DNA from: Plasmodium brasilianum | Lineage: Eukaryota > Apicomplexa > Aconoidasida > Haemosporida > Plasmodiidae | Reading direction: 5' to 3' | Assembly: GCF_023973825.1 (NCBI RefSeq) | Contig: NC_090125.1 | Coordinates: forward strand, 1,361,501 to 1,425,500 | Length of the DNA stretch: 64,000 bases | Shown: positions 26,301-38,400 of the stretch, one piece after another | Layout of the letters: every line of letters starts with the position of its first letter | Position numbering within the stretch: position 1 is the stretch's first letter | Program-made: the position numbers and the translations under genes | The notes under the pieces: model-generated | The model's database searches: none | The model's input: only the letters and a program-made list of their open reading frames with translations | Told to the model about the DNA's origin: nothing

Positions 26301-29300
26301 GCACAGCGCTCAGATGATCGGCCAGGGAAAAATGGGCATTATTAGCATCCCCTATCAAACGCCGAAGCAGACGCAACAGATTGAGGGGGAGAATCAAGCG
26401 GCTCTGGAAAGCCCGAACAGTAGTAGATGTAGTGGTAGTAGTAGTAGTAGTTGTTGTTGTAGCCGCAGCACTAGTGGAGCACCCCCCACGTGCAGAATAG
26501 TGGGTGCAGACAGAGGTGGAGGAAACCAAGTGGAGAACACTTCGGATAACCAACCGGATGAATGCGCACCGTTCTCGTTTATCCTGCGCGAAATAATGAA
26601 AAGACTTTCTTTAAAAATAATTGGACAAAGTGATACAATTATACCGTTACAGCACGACAAGTACATGACTAAAAAAATAATGGATGAATATGATAGACGT
26701 GAACAATGCGATAAGTGTGCATTGAGGGAAGGAGAAGAACATGAGGAAGATAAGGAGGAGGTGAAGGTACCCCAGAAGGAGGGTAACTATGACGAATTTA
26801 TGTCCGTACATCCAACAAGTACAAAAATAAATGACAAAGTGGGAACAGAATCAAGTGGAGAAGATAAAGAGGGAGAAAAGAAGTCACTATTAAGAGGCGC
26901 TCAAGGAGAGAAGAAGAGTAAAATTAAGCAAAATAAAATGAACGTTTTGGATAGTCCTTCCAATAAAACCAGCTTAGATCATTTGTTGGGAGATCAAACA
27001 AACTGTAGGGGGTTAAGAAAGGACAGTAGTAGTAAATTCCAGTTAAAACAAAATGAAGCCGATTTTTTCCCATTTTTAGAAAGTAAAAACACAGACGAGG
27101 AAATGGAAAGTGAGGATGAGAATAATGGAAGGATAGATAAAATAAAACGATATGAAGATTTAAAATGTAGTTGTTACTTACATAGGAGTGAAAAAGAAAA
27201 CAAGTGGTACAACATGAACAGTATCCTACCTCCACGGAGATACGAACACATTGGATTTTTTGTAAATGAATACAGAAATATTATTGAAATAAAAAAACTA
27301 GTTGACCAGAAAAAATTAATTTTAACTGATTATGAAAAAAGATATATAGATAGCAAATACAATAAGATGAGTAAAAACATTAGGAGGAAAATTGAAATTG
27401 TTAATAATATTTATAAAAGTGAAAAAGAAAAAATAGATATAATAAAAGAAAAGTTGAACGATGGCAATTACTACTGTTCTTCGTCTTTGTCTTCGTCTTC
27501 ATCTTCTTTAGACGAATCGGACTTCCTAAAGAAGCTTATAAAAATGAACGCGAAGGAGAATAAGGAGGGTCTGGACAATGACTTGTCGTTTGATGATACT
27601 ACGAATGAGAACTGCAACGATGGGTATAGTGCTCCCCCAATCAAGTGCAAAAAGGAGAGCTCACATGGTAGGAGTGATGGAAGCGGGAGTAGAAGCGGAA
27701 GCAGCTGTAGCAGTAGTGGTCGTCAAAACTACGTTAGTCTGGACCCCCCAGTTGGCATTATACATACGAGAAATAGTCATCTTGATGAGGGATGTAAAGA
27801 AAGCAAGCATTCGTTAGGGGGAAACACGTTTCTTGACTGTAATCATTTGAGGAGAAGGCGTAATAATAATAGTAATAACCACTGCTATAAAGATATAGTA
27901 AAGGATGTTAGTGAAAACGAGATTTTATATGAAAATAAATACTATAAACAGATGATAAAGAATATAATAGCATTTGTAAGTGTATTTGAGCATGTAGAAA
28001 ATTTGAAACAGCATTTTATTTTATTCCCGTACGAAATAGTAAAATGGACAGAATTCTTAATAAACTATTTAACAGAAATTGTTCCGTCAAATATTTTTAT
28101 TCATACACATATATCTAAAGAAGAGAAGCCAACGCATCAAAAAAATACTCGAAATATGAAAATATACATTGAAGAAATAAAAAAATGGCTTTTTGTAAAA
28201 GCTATCAATATTTATAAATACCTCAAATATAAAAAAGGGTTTGCATTAATAAGATTTAAGGATTATTATGATTTCTTAAATAATACATATGACATATCCT
28301 ACCGTTACATGATCTATGATTACTCTTTTATAAATTTAAAGCAGTTGTATCTCTTTGTCTTTTTCAATATATATAAATACTTCAAGTACATATCTGCACC
28401 AGGTGATGCAGTGGGCTCTATTTCCGCCCAGTCCATAGGAGAGCCAGGCACACAGATGACCCTCAAAACGTTTCACTTTGCCGGTACGACCCTGCACACT
28501 GAGGCATATTCACCCCCAGGCTGCATATGAGCACACACGTTTCTTATGTACACATGCTTTATATGCACACACGTTTCTTATGCACACACGTTTCTTATGC
28601 ACACACGTTTCTTATGCACACACGTTTCTTATGCACACACGCCTCTTATGCACACACGCCTCTTATGCACACACGCCTCTTATGCACACACGCCTCTTAT
28701 GCACACACGCCTCTTATGCACACACGCCTCTTATGCACACACGCCTCTTATGCACACACGCAAAATACATGCCTAACTGGACAAGCACCAGCGCTGTAAA
28801 AAATCTACGAGTCTTTTAGAGGTCGATGTTGGTGAATGCTAACGGTTAAGTAATGAAGCTTTCCAAGCAGCTGCTTGTAAACACTTCCTTATATGCAGGG
28901 GCTAATTTTTTTTTTTTTTATATTATATATTGATAGTAATGCGATGTAATGTACCGTGTTGCAATGTAATGTACCGTGTTGCAGTGTAATGTACCGTGTT
29001 GCAGTGTAATGTACCGTGTTGCAGTGTAATGTACCGTGTTGTAGTGTAATATGCTGCGTTATATTATATTATACTATATTATTTTTTATTTATTTATTTT
29101 TGTTTTTATTCCATTGTGTCTTGTCTTTCCCCAGGTGTGGCTAGCATGAACGTAACCCTAGGAGTTCCACGAATTAAGGAAATAATCAACGCGTCGAGTA
29201 TCATCCAGACACCTATATTGAATATTCCCTTAGAAGTAAAGGACAATTACAATTTCGCTTTAATGATAAAATCAAAATTAGAAAAGACAACAATAAGAGA

Positions 29301-31169
29301 TGTATGTGAATATATCAAGGAAGATTATACTAGTAGAGGTATATTTCTGTGCATTAAATTTAATAAAGAATTAATGCAAAAACTTTTTTTAAATATTACA
29401 TCTTACAATATTAGAGATATTATACTAAAACAAAGTCATATTAACAAAATTAAAATTAATAAAATATGTATAGAAGCTGTCAACAAATTTAAATTACACA
29501 TATCACTCAAAAATGATGATTTTCTCTTCTTCCAATTGGAATCATTGAAAAGGGGATTACTAGACCTGTTAATTTATGGAAATAAAGATATTAAGAGGTG
29601 CATTATAAAGAAAGAGGAAGTGGAAGTAACCGACAGTGAAGTGGCCAGTAGCACAGGGAGTGATGCGGAAAGGAACAAGTGGAATGACGCAAATAAGAAT
29701 AACGATACACACAACAAAGCAATTGACGATAATATGAAGAGAGACAGATGTACAGCTGGGATGGAAGAGAATGACGTAAGTACTTACATAAAGAAAGAAC
29801 CAGGATTAGAACTCAAATCCGGATCAGATGCACACGATAAACAGATTGATAGAAAAGGAGACATTGAAAATGCGCAAAATGCGAAAGAAATGGTAAAACT
29901 AGAAAACATTATGGAAAATTTTAGCACCAAAATAATGCAAAGCAATATAAAAAGAGAAATGCAAAAACAAAAGAAAAAAAAGAAAGAAAAGAAAGATAAC
30001 AAAGTAAACCTAGACAGTATTAACATAGACTCCTTGAATTTTGATGAAATTGAGATTAACGATATAAGAAATGATAAAATTGAGTTATATGACGAAGATT
30101 CTGATAAACATATAGAAATATGTGCAGATGAAAATGGAGGGGTAAATACTCGAGAAAATGAAAAAAAAAAAAAAAAAAAAAAAAAATCATTTATTCTATC
30201 TTGGTGGAAGGAAATTCCTTAAATTATGTTTTGGGTTTGGAGGGAGTCGACTTTAAACACATCATATCGAACCACGTGATAAACGTTTTCCAGGTATTCA
30301 TTTTAACGCAAGTGTTTGGGAACTGCGTGTGGGGGTACATACGCACCAGCGCCCACATACAGGCGTAAAATGTGTATATATTTATATATGTGTGTATCTG
30401 TTTCTGTGTGGTTTCTGCTTACACATGCTTCCGTCGTTTCCTCCCTTAACAGGTCCTAGGCATAGAAGCAGCCAGAGTGACTATCATAAATGAAATAAAA
30501 AAATGCGTTGAGGCATACAGCATAGACATTGACATTCGACACATAATGCTCTTAGCGGATATAATGGCGTTCACGTTAGTACACACTTTTTTATTATATT
30601 ATTTTTTTTTTTTTTTTTTCCATGCATCCGTCCTGTGCTAATTCTAATTGTGTATGTAGGTATGCATAATTACATCATACATTATTCTTCATTTTTGTAC
30701 ATGCCTCCAATGCGTTTACCTTTTTTTTTTCGTTGCATTACTACCAACACAGGGGGGATATTCTAGGTATAAACCGGTTCGGCATACAGAAGGCTCGACA
30801 GAGCACATTAATGCTTGCATCATTTGAAGAAACCAATGAGCATTTATTCGTTTCGTCTTTCTTTAAAAATATTGATGAAATTAATAACATCAGTGAGAGT
30901 ATAATAGTTGGAAAAAATATACCCATCGGAACAGGATCCTTTCAACTCCTTTACAACTACAAATTGTTAGTATCCTATAAATGTAGCGTTGTTTCAACGT
31001 GAGCATACATATGTACACACAAACCGACATATACATGCATATATATACGCACCTGTTTACATATGCATGCAACATATATATATACATGTGTACACGTTTT
31101 TCCTTTCTCAGCAATAAGGAACGGAAAAACCTTACTCTACTTGAACGGGCTGCAAGAGAAACAAGATAG
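23308..31169 (+). CDS. RPC1: DNA-directed RNA polymerase III largest subunit (RPC1), with a frame break in a poly-A run
   Basis: Catalytic subunit of the polymerase that makes tRNA, 5S rRNA and U6 RNA. Five exons: 23308-28483, 29135-30293, 30453-30574, 30753-30965, 31112-31169. N-terminal clamp zinc motif '[17 protein letters not shown]' (about residues 85-101), a second Cys pair 'CYKCG', and the Mg-binding loop [10 protein letters not shown] with Asp 553, 555 and 557. The bridge-helix/trigger-loop block reads '[20 protein letters not shown]', and '[21 protein letters not shown]' is split by intron 1. The C-terminal 'VLGIEAAR', '[15 protein letters not shown]' and '[13 protein letters not shown]' are typical of Pol III. 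Low-complexity acidic and Ser/His-rich inserts lie between about 26370 and 27900. All junction phases agree except across 26 A's at 30161-30186, where one base must be gained (or two lost) to connect to '[18 protein letters not shown]'. With that base the product has about 2242 residues. Confidence 0.95.
28546..28762. repeat. 17-base tandem array in RPC1 intron 1
   Basis: About 13 copies of a 17-base unit (TTTCTTATGCACACACG), of which roughly the first five have TTTC and the later ones GCCTC at the same position. It lies inside the 651-base first intron of RPC1. Since 17 is not a multiple of three and no stop arises, the array is open in all three frames. Confidence 0.9.
28937..29050. repeat. 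20-base tandem array in RPC1 intron 1
   Basis: Five to six copies of TAATGTACCGTGTTGCAGTG, with drift at both ends (GATGTAATG, GTAATATGCTGCG). Non-coding, within the same intron as the 17-base array. Confidence 0.85.
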
Positions 31170-32674
31170 CAAGGATATGTTATATTGCCAAATTATACGT
31201 ACCCATGTTATGCATGATATGTTTCACTCATGTATACATGTATTTTTTTTTTTTTTGAATTTAAACAAATGATGTTATAGGCATTATGCATACCATATAT
31301 ACCATATTGTTTTTTTCTTTTCCTTTTCCTTTTTCTTTTTCTTTTTTTTTTTTGTTTATTGTCATGTTTTATTTTGTTTTGAAGTATATGTGTGAACATG
31401 AAAAGTAACTAATTTTTTTTTTCCCTTAATGTAGTACTTTTCAAAAATGCTATTGACCGTTAAGTAGTATTTTATGCTCTGCCCCAACGCACGTACATAC
31501 ATGCATAATATACACATTCATATTTGTATCGTAACAGCAGTAACAGTACAAAAGTGAGACGGTAAAAAAAGTGCAAGTTGTATGGACACCATAAAAAGCC
31601 GATGAAATTTTTTGAAAATTTTTCGTCTTTTTTTTTTTTTTTTTTCTCACGTAATACAGCATAAAGCATAAAGTAGTTATTAAATTCGTATCGTCACCAA
31701 CGCTTTTACTTTTGTTCTTGTTCTTGTTCTTTTTCTTGTTCTTGTTTTTACTTTTCACTTGGCTTTATATTTTATATGCTCCATTTTTCACTTGCCCCAT
31801 TCTCCATTTTACTCTCTTTTTGACTGCCAGCTAATTGTAGCACATAAATTCAGAGTTAAAATGTTTTATAAGTTTTTCAAAAAAACGAATGTTCTCTTTT
31901 TTGTTCCTCTCTTCAAATGTGTATATGCTGAGTAATTGAAGTTTCCCGTTGTCACTGCAGCGATGAACTATACGAATTGGACTTTTTTTGGAGAGCGTAA
32001 AAGCTTTAAAACTTCCTTAAAACGAAAAAGAAAAAAAGAAAAAAAGCAAAAAAAAAAAAAAAAATTATATAAATAAAATAAAATTGAATAAAATAAAATG
32101 AATAACATCAAATGAATAACATCAAATGTTTAAAATAAAATGAATAAAATAAAATGAATAAAATAAAATGAATAAATTAAAATAAAATTCGCCTTGCATT
32201 TTTTTGGCATACCTTGTGTATTTTTTTTTACTTCATTCCTTGTTTTATTTAATTCTTTCCTTCTTTATTTTATTTTATTTTATTTTATTTTGTTTTATTT
32301 TATTTTATTTTATTTTGTTTTATTTTATTTTGTTTTATTTTGTTTTATTTTGTTTTATTTTGTTTTATTTTGTTTTATTTTGTTTTATTTTGTTTTATTT
32401 TGTTTTATTTTATTTTTTGCTAAGAGCGATACACATCCCGTTTGTCCTTTAGAGCAAAAATAGCAACAACATGGAGTACAACTTCCATGCAGTTTCCAGT
32501 TATGCTAATTGTAAAACGCCTTTTTTTTTTTTTACTATTTTTAAAATAGCTATTCATAAAGGACACTGTATCAGTCACGTACATGAAAACGTTACGTGTT
32601 GATGAATGCATATCCCCCCTTCCTAACCGGCAATATCAGCTCCTTTTTCCTGTGTAAAATTAGGATATAAAAAC
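31170..32674. other. Intergenic region between RPC1 and the PUB-like gene
   Basis: Poly-T tracts, an AATAAAATGAAT-type repeat at about 32085-32185 and the TTTTATTTTG array listed separately. No gene seen. The short ORFs on both strands are repeat or poly-Lys/Phe translations. Confidence 0.6.
32265..32416. repeat. TTTTATTTTG / TTTTA array
   Basis: About 150 bases of pentamers TTTTA and TTTTG, settling into a regular 10-base TTTTATTTTG unit in the 3' half. Non-coding. Confidence 0.9.
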
Positions 32675-33838
32675 ATGACCGACTACAAAACTGCGATAAC
32701 TTCCATCGAGGAAATGAAAAATATTTGCAGTGAACTTCTAAATGCTAAGGAAGACCAAGTGTATAATAAACTTAGTTTATATTACGAACTGGAAGAGAAA
32801 TTAAAAAAAGTGCAACCTGTTATTACGCGTATAAGACTACGAAGGAATGAAACACAAGAGGAAAAAAAAATTTATGGTGAAAAAATGATTAAAAATGTTG
32901 ATCTATTATTAGAAAGATATGATACATTATATACCATCTATGAAGAAGAATTAACCGTATTTAAGGAAAATTATGAAATCGAAAAAAATAAAATTATTGA
33001 AAAGAAGTTATTACAAGAACAGGTAAAAAAAGAGTATGAAGAAGAACTGCTTAACAGGGGTAGAATTAAAACAAAACTAGAGGAACAAGAAATACAATTA
33101 AGAAACCAAGAAAAATTAAAATTCATAAAAGGAAAGGAGGAACAATATGAAAAGAGAACAAACCAAATGGAAACAATCAAGGAATTAATACGACAAAAAT
33201 GCTATTTCCTGTATGAAGAAATATGCAGTGCATGTGACAGGGAAGAAGCCATAAACTACATATATTCGCAGCTGGGTGTACCCTCAGATAAAAACAAGTT
33301 TAGTAGCGATACAGTCAATAACGGAGGAAATCCCTTCAACTGTGTGCACCTCATCGACTGCTTATACCTGATATACAAAAACAACGAGTTCCACCTTTTT
33401 AAGGAAGCAGTAAAAAACATCATCGAATATTTAGAACAATTAGTGAGAAACATAGACAACGAACAACTAAAACTAATAAATCTTATGAATAAAACTTTTC
33501 AACATAACATTTTGTCAAAAAAAGGTACATTATTTGTGTTCATACTTATAGGATATAGTCTTAAAAGATCGCATGATATAGATTATGTTTTAAAAAAAAT
33601 AAACAGAGAAATTAATGAAGAAAATATTTACATATATCTTGAAGAGCCAAACATAGCTACTGATTATACAAAATGGAAAAAGTGGTTTGACAATATTCAA
33701 TTGTCTATAAATATTTTGTGCACTTTCTTTAGACACATTAATAAATATTCAGATATACCAGATGATGAAAAAGTCAAATCTGTTTTTTTATTTTTGAAGG
33801 AAAAATTCGAAAATAATTTTCAAGGGGAAGATATGTAA
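32675..33838 (+). CDS. Coiled-coil protein with a PUB-like domain
   Basis: A 387-residue single-exon protein. Residues 1-170 are charged, heptad-like helices, including a long Glu/Lys-rich stretch at about 85-170. Residues about 175-300 resemble the PUB (PUG) domain: 'KNIIEYLEQLVRNIDNEQLK' then 'INLMNKTFQHNILSKKGTLF' and 'FILIGY'. This follows the family pattern of an N-I helix, a Lys/Arg-I-x-x-x-N-K-x-F helix and a terminal x-x-I-G-F/Y. PUB domains bind the C-terminal tail of the p97/Cdc48 ATPase in protein quality control, so a role as a Cdc48 adaptor is inferred. No signal peptide or membrane segment is seen, which argues against the apicoplast-targeted PUB-like protein known in this group. 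It is convergent with the Sir2A gene downstream. The gene is certain; the domain is a by-eye match. Confidence 0.8.
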   Translation: MTDYKTAITSIEEMKNICSELLNAKEDQVYNKLSLYYELEEKLKKVQPVITRIRLRRNETQEEKKIYGEKMIKNVDLLLERYDTLYTIYEEELTVFKENYEIEKNKIIEKKLLQEQVKKEYEEELLNRGRIKTKLEEQEIQLRNQEKLKFIKGKEEQYEKRTNQMETIKELIRQKCYFLYEEICSACDREEAINYIYSQLGVPSDKNKFSSDTVNNGGNPFNCVHLIDCLYLIYKNNEFHLFKEAVKNIIEYLEQLVRNIDNEQLKLINLMNKTFQHNILSKKGTLFVFILIGYSLKRSHDIDYVLKKINREINEENIYIYLEEPNIATDYTKWKKWFDNIQLSINILCTFFRHINKYSDIPDDEKVKSVFLFLKEKFENNFQGEDM

Positions 33839-34204
33839 AAAGTTAAGTGGTTTCAAACTGGGGTTATAGTTTATCGGACGAGGGGAAGAGCTGCGTGGAG
33901 TGTTCCTTATATTTGCAAAAAAAAAAAAAAAAAAAAAAAAAAAGAGAGAAGTAGGGAATTGAGCAGTTGGAAAAGGAGGAATATACAATTGACGAATTCG
34001 AAGTAAAAAGAGGAAAAGTTGATGAGTGAAAAAAATGGGAAAATATGGTGTACATAAAAAGCGAATAAATTGTGGAAATAAAAAAATGAGATAGTTTTCC
34101 TCAACATGCATGAACAAAATGCGAAGATTTTTGGGGGGACAAGCTTTGAAATAAATTGGACAAATTAAGCAGGGAAGTGCATTCCCCCCGCCCCATCTTC
34201 ATAT

Positions 34205-34400
34205 ATAGACACATATACATGTGGGCATATATACGTATAGCCTCACATACACATGGGCATATATACGTATAGCCTCACATACACATGGGCATATATACGT
34301 ATAGCCTCACATACATATGAGCATATATACGTATAGCCTCACATACACATGGGCATATATACGTATAGCCTCACATACATATGAGCATATATACATATAG
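34205..34400. repeat. 32-base minisatellite
   Basis: About six copies of a 32-base unit (GGGCATATATACGTATAGCC followed by TCACATACACAT), with alternation between CACATGGGC and CATATGAGC variants. Copies are directly adjacent without spacers. Confidence 0.88.
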
Positions 34401-34404
34401 CCTC

Positions 34405-34575
34405 ATATACACATATCCTCATATACACATAACCTCATATACACATAACCTCATATACACATAACCTCATATACACATAGCCTCATATACACATAGCCTC
34501 ATATACACATAACCTCATATACACATAACCTCATATACACACAGCCTCATATACACACAGCCACATATACACAGA
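34405..34575. repeat. 16-base minisatellite (CCTCATATACACATAA)
   Basis: About ten copies with variants ACATAA, ACATAG and ACACAG at the unit end. It follows directly on the 32-base array and shares its CCTCATATACACAT core, so it is probably derived from it. Confidence 0.88.
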
Positions 34576-34636
34576 GAAGGATAGGCATCTCTCCCCCCGC
34601 GTACTTCCCCCATTTTTGCAAAACATTTTGACAAAT

Positions 34637-35437
34637 TTATTTCCCACTATTCAATATATTGGACACTTTTATCAGCTCACTGAACTTTGCACACACATGA
34701 TAATCTGTCATTTTATTTGTAATATACGTTTTTGATATATTAATTTCAACAATTTTTTTTTTTTTTTTGCTAGCGAAATAGCATAAATTGGTAGCTGTGG
34801 ACACTGTGGAAGAGGTCCCAATAACTAAAAGTAAATCACATTGCATTATTTCTTGTTCAGCTTTTTTTAAAAGACTGTTTGATATAACTTCCCCAAATAA
34901 AACGATGTTTGGTTTAAATATTCCACCACATGGACATTCAGGTGGTAACTGATGCATAAAATGAGATGTTTTCTGTAACATGATTTTATTTAATTTTACC
35001 GTTTTATTACATGTACAGCACAAAGCTTCAAAAACATTACCATGCAAGGGAATTACTTTTGTGTTCCCACTTTCTTCATGTAAACCATCAATATTTTGTG
35101 TAATCACTGATTTCAAATATCCTAGATTTTCTAATTTTGATAAAGCTATATGCCCTTGATTTATTTCTATTTCATAATCTGATGATATATCTCTTATTAC
35201 TTCCCATATTTTTTCAGGATATTTCCAAAATCCCCAAATTGTTCCATATATTTTAGGGTCATATTTACTCCATATGGAATTGTTCGATCCACGAAAACTT
35301 GGTATATTACTTTCGGCAGACGTACCTGACCCCGTTAATGCGACTATGTATTTGCAGTTTTTTATTATCTCGGCTAGCTCTTCCAGAGTTATATTTTTGG
35401 TGTCATTTTTTAAAGTTGATATCATTAAGTTTCCCAT
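34637..35437 (-). CDS. Sir2A: NAD-dependent sirtuin deacylase Sir2A
   Basis: Class III protein deacetylase/deacylase of 266 residues. The NAD-binding motif '[18 protein letters not shown]' lies near residues 33-50, followed by 'TQNIDGLH' and the catalytic His in 'LHGN'. The zinc site has 'CCTCNK' and 'PECPCGG', and the NAD-contacting 'GTSSTVSTA' and 'VEINISKT' lie near the C-terminus. Length and sequence are very close to P. falciparum Sir2A (about 273 residues, recalled), which silences subtelomeric virulence genes and rDNA and also removes long fatty-acyl groups from lysine. This copy ends a few residues earlier. Sequence alone does not show whether the silencing role is kept in a species without the same variant antigen family. 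It starts at the MGNLMIS Met, as in the known protein. Confidence 0.97.
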   Translation of the reverse strand: MGNLMISTLKNDTKNITLEELAEIIKNCKYIVALTGSGTSAESNIPSFRGSNNSIWSKYDPKIYGTIWGFWKYPEKIWEVIRDISSDYEIEINQGHIALSKLENLGYLKSVITQNIDGLHEESGNTKVIPLHGNVFEALCCTCNKTVKLNKIMLQKTSHFMHQLPPECPCGGIFKPNIVLFGEVISNSLLKKAEQEIMQCDLLLVIGTSSTVSTATNLCYFASKKKKKIVEINISKTYITNKMTDYHVCAKFSELIKVSNILNSGK

Positions 35438-38400
35438 CGTTTTGCTACTTTGTGCTGTGTTTAACTACCTTGTGTTATGCTATGGTACTCTGTGATATGC
35501 TTTATTTTTCTTTTATGTCTTTGCTCGAGGGCCCTTGTTAAACTGGCTTCCCAGAATTTGTAGCAAAAACGTGTGTGTGTGTGTGTGTGTGTGTGTTGCA
35601 CACCCTGGATGTATACATTACATATTGTGTTCGTATAACTGTGGAGGAGCTTTTTTCCTTTTTCGTGGTTTTTCCTTTATAGTTCGTTTTTATTTTCTCA
35701 TTCGTTTTTACTCTACCGTTCGTTTTTATTTTATCATTCGCTATTATTTGATTCGTTCTAGGCGCACATCAACTTACGCAACATATGTGTATATGTATTT
35801 ATACGTAACACGTGCCTTATATTAAAAATCATTTAGTTTCACTTTTTTAAAAAATCATACGAAGCAGAAAAAGAAAAGAGGAACATGCAAAATGTTCATT
35901 AACAAGCTGAAGAATTACCAAGTTAAAAAAAAAAAATTTTTTTAAATAAAAATATTGCTCAGTCAGAATTTTTATACACCTTCACTTGACACAGTGTACC
36001 ATATATTATATGTTAAAATGCGAACATGTTGTTTATACAAAATGGTTAATGTATAATTGTAATTATAATTTTTTTTTATTAATGACAAAATGATTTAATT
36101 TTTTTTTTTTTTAACCTCTGCAACATTTTCATTGAAAAACCTTGTATTATTTAAATACCTGAATGTGCAAAGAATATTTTTATTTTGTGCTAAATTTACC
36201 ATATAGGTATATATATTATAAATACATTAACATGTCAGCATGTTGAAAAGTAAAAATAAAAAAAAAGGAACTCATTACCAGTACTCAAAAAGGAATACCT
36301 TTTTTTTCAACTCTCTTAAAATTTTATTGCATGTTCATGAAAAAAAAGTTAAATATTATTCAGAAAATGTGTTAAGTCCTTTCCAATCGTTAAATTCAAC
36401 ATGTTCATGAAATTTGTTTAGTTCATTATATTCATTTTTTTTTTTTTTTCCTTACAATTTTTAGTACATTTTATCTTTTCGCCTTACATGTTAATAACGA
36501 AAATATGAACATATAATAATATTTATTCACGGAAATTTCTAGGACAACAAAAATAAACAAAAAAAAATTAGCAAACAAGATTAAATTTATTTAAATAACA
36601 AATGGGCAAATATTCGTAAATAGCAAGATATGCAAAACGGAAATAAGAAAAAAAAAAAAAAAAATGAAAAATTTTTATATTTCTTATTTCTTTTTGAACC
36701 ATGTAATATATAGTATATTTTATTATTCTACATATTTTCTGTATACGAAAATTTGTATTTTTAAGGATAAATAAATATTAATAACGTAAAAGAGTACTCA
36801 TTTACACACAAAACATCTTTTTAAATTCAATACCATTTTCAAACAAAATGCGTGTGTGTGCACACATGTACACTTATTTGCATGTTATATCTATGTACAT
36901 TTTCCTTTATAAAAAAAGGGGAAAGCAACTTCATCATTTTTATCCACAATCCCGCACAAATTGATAAACACTTAAATATATATACGCATATATACATTTA
37001 TATACTTATTTACCTGCACGCACTTTTCCGCTTGTGCTAATTTATATTTTTAATGTTCCCCTCCGTTTTGTTACAGCAAAATCAACATTACTTAACGAGA
37101 AGCTACCCAAAAGGCGTTGAAAATACCGGGAATATAGAGAGGTGAATCAAACAAGCCATCTCGTATAGGCATTTCATTCCTTATGCTTTTTTCTTTAAAA
37201 AAAAAAAAAAAACAAACAAAAAGAAATTTCCCTACAAGAATAGCAAAGAATGACTCTTCATTTAGGTTAAAAACGAAATAACGAAATAATATAGAAAAGA
37301 AATTAAATCGTTGAGTGTAGTTTAACCATACTAATTTTTTACAAATAACACTGTAATAATTTTGCTTAAAGTACAACTTTTTCTTTATTTGATCTTTTTT
37401 CTTAAATAACTTTTTCATATACAACCCCCCCTTAATATGTATACGTATACAAAGTCTGCATGTACGTATGTATTTATATATATACATATACACATACATA
37501 TATATATGTATATATATGTACTTATTTTTATTAATGGATACTTATTTAAAAGAATGATTGTTCAAATAATATTTTATTTATTGTTTTTTTATACATAAAA
37601 AAAAAATTAATTAAATGGTTTTATAATCATGTTATCCTTTTTTTCAAATTTTACAAAAGTTTCTTTTTTTCTTTTTTCCTTTTTTTGCACAAAACACTGC
37701 GTGTTATTTTAAAACATTAAAGTAAATAAAATAAAACATAAAAAAAAATAAAAAAATTGAATGTAAAATATATAAATAACATATAAATATAAATAATACA
37801 ATATGCTATTTTGCATACATTATGTATTATGTTGTTTTTTCAACATACAAATTGTACCTCTCAATTTTTATGTTACAACCATTCTGCTCATATAAAAATT
37901 AACTTCCCTTATTTTTCACCTATTTTCACAAAAACTGTATTTCCTACATTTTTTTATTTTCGTAAATATTTTTTCTTTTTTTTTTTCTTTACTTCTTTTT
38001 TCCATTACTCCCTAATTTATTTAAGTACTTTTTTCTTGATGTTATTATTCTTTTCCCTAACTTTTCGTTATAGGCTATATAAATTTTTTCATTCATTCGC
38101 ATATCAATGAAAAAAAAAAAAAATTATATAAGGATGTATACATATTTATGTACGCACATAATTTATGTGTATAAGTGTACGTACATCGCCCTTATGCGAG
38201 AATATTATATATATGTACTTATTGGATTGATATAGTATACAAAAAGTTTCCTTAAAATAGTTGTATATTCATCCATGCAAAAAGGCAGCGCTTATTATGT
38301 GTAAAAATATGTAATTATATTTTTTCAAAAAAATGTGAAGGGCGGTTACTTACGTGCTAAAAAAAAAAAAATGGATAACTGTTTTGTCATTATAAAGCAA

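Larger units (their letters stand above)
33839..34636. other. Convergent 3' intergenic region with two minisatellites
   Basis: Sits between the stop codons of the PUB-like gene (+) and Sir2A (-), so it contains only 3' UTRs and terminators. It holds a 27-base A run at about 33917-33943 and the two minisatellites listed separately. Confidence 0.65.

Noticed and set aside
28478..28819. Three staggered His/Thr/Ser-rich ORFs
   Set aside because: Produced by the stop-free 17-base intronic array of RPC1.
34205..34575. CRISPR-like regular repeats
   Set aside because: Units are adjacent without unique spacers, there are no cas genes, and the organism is eukaryotic; these are minisatellites.
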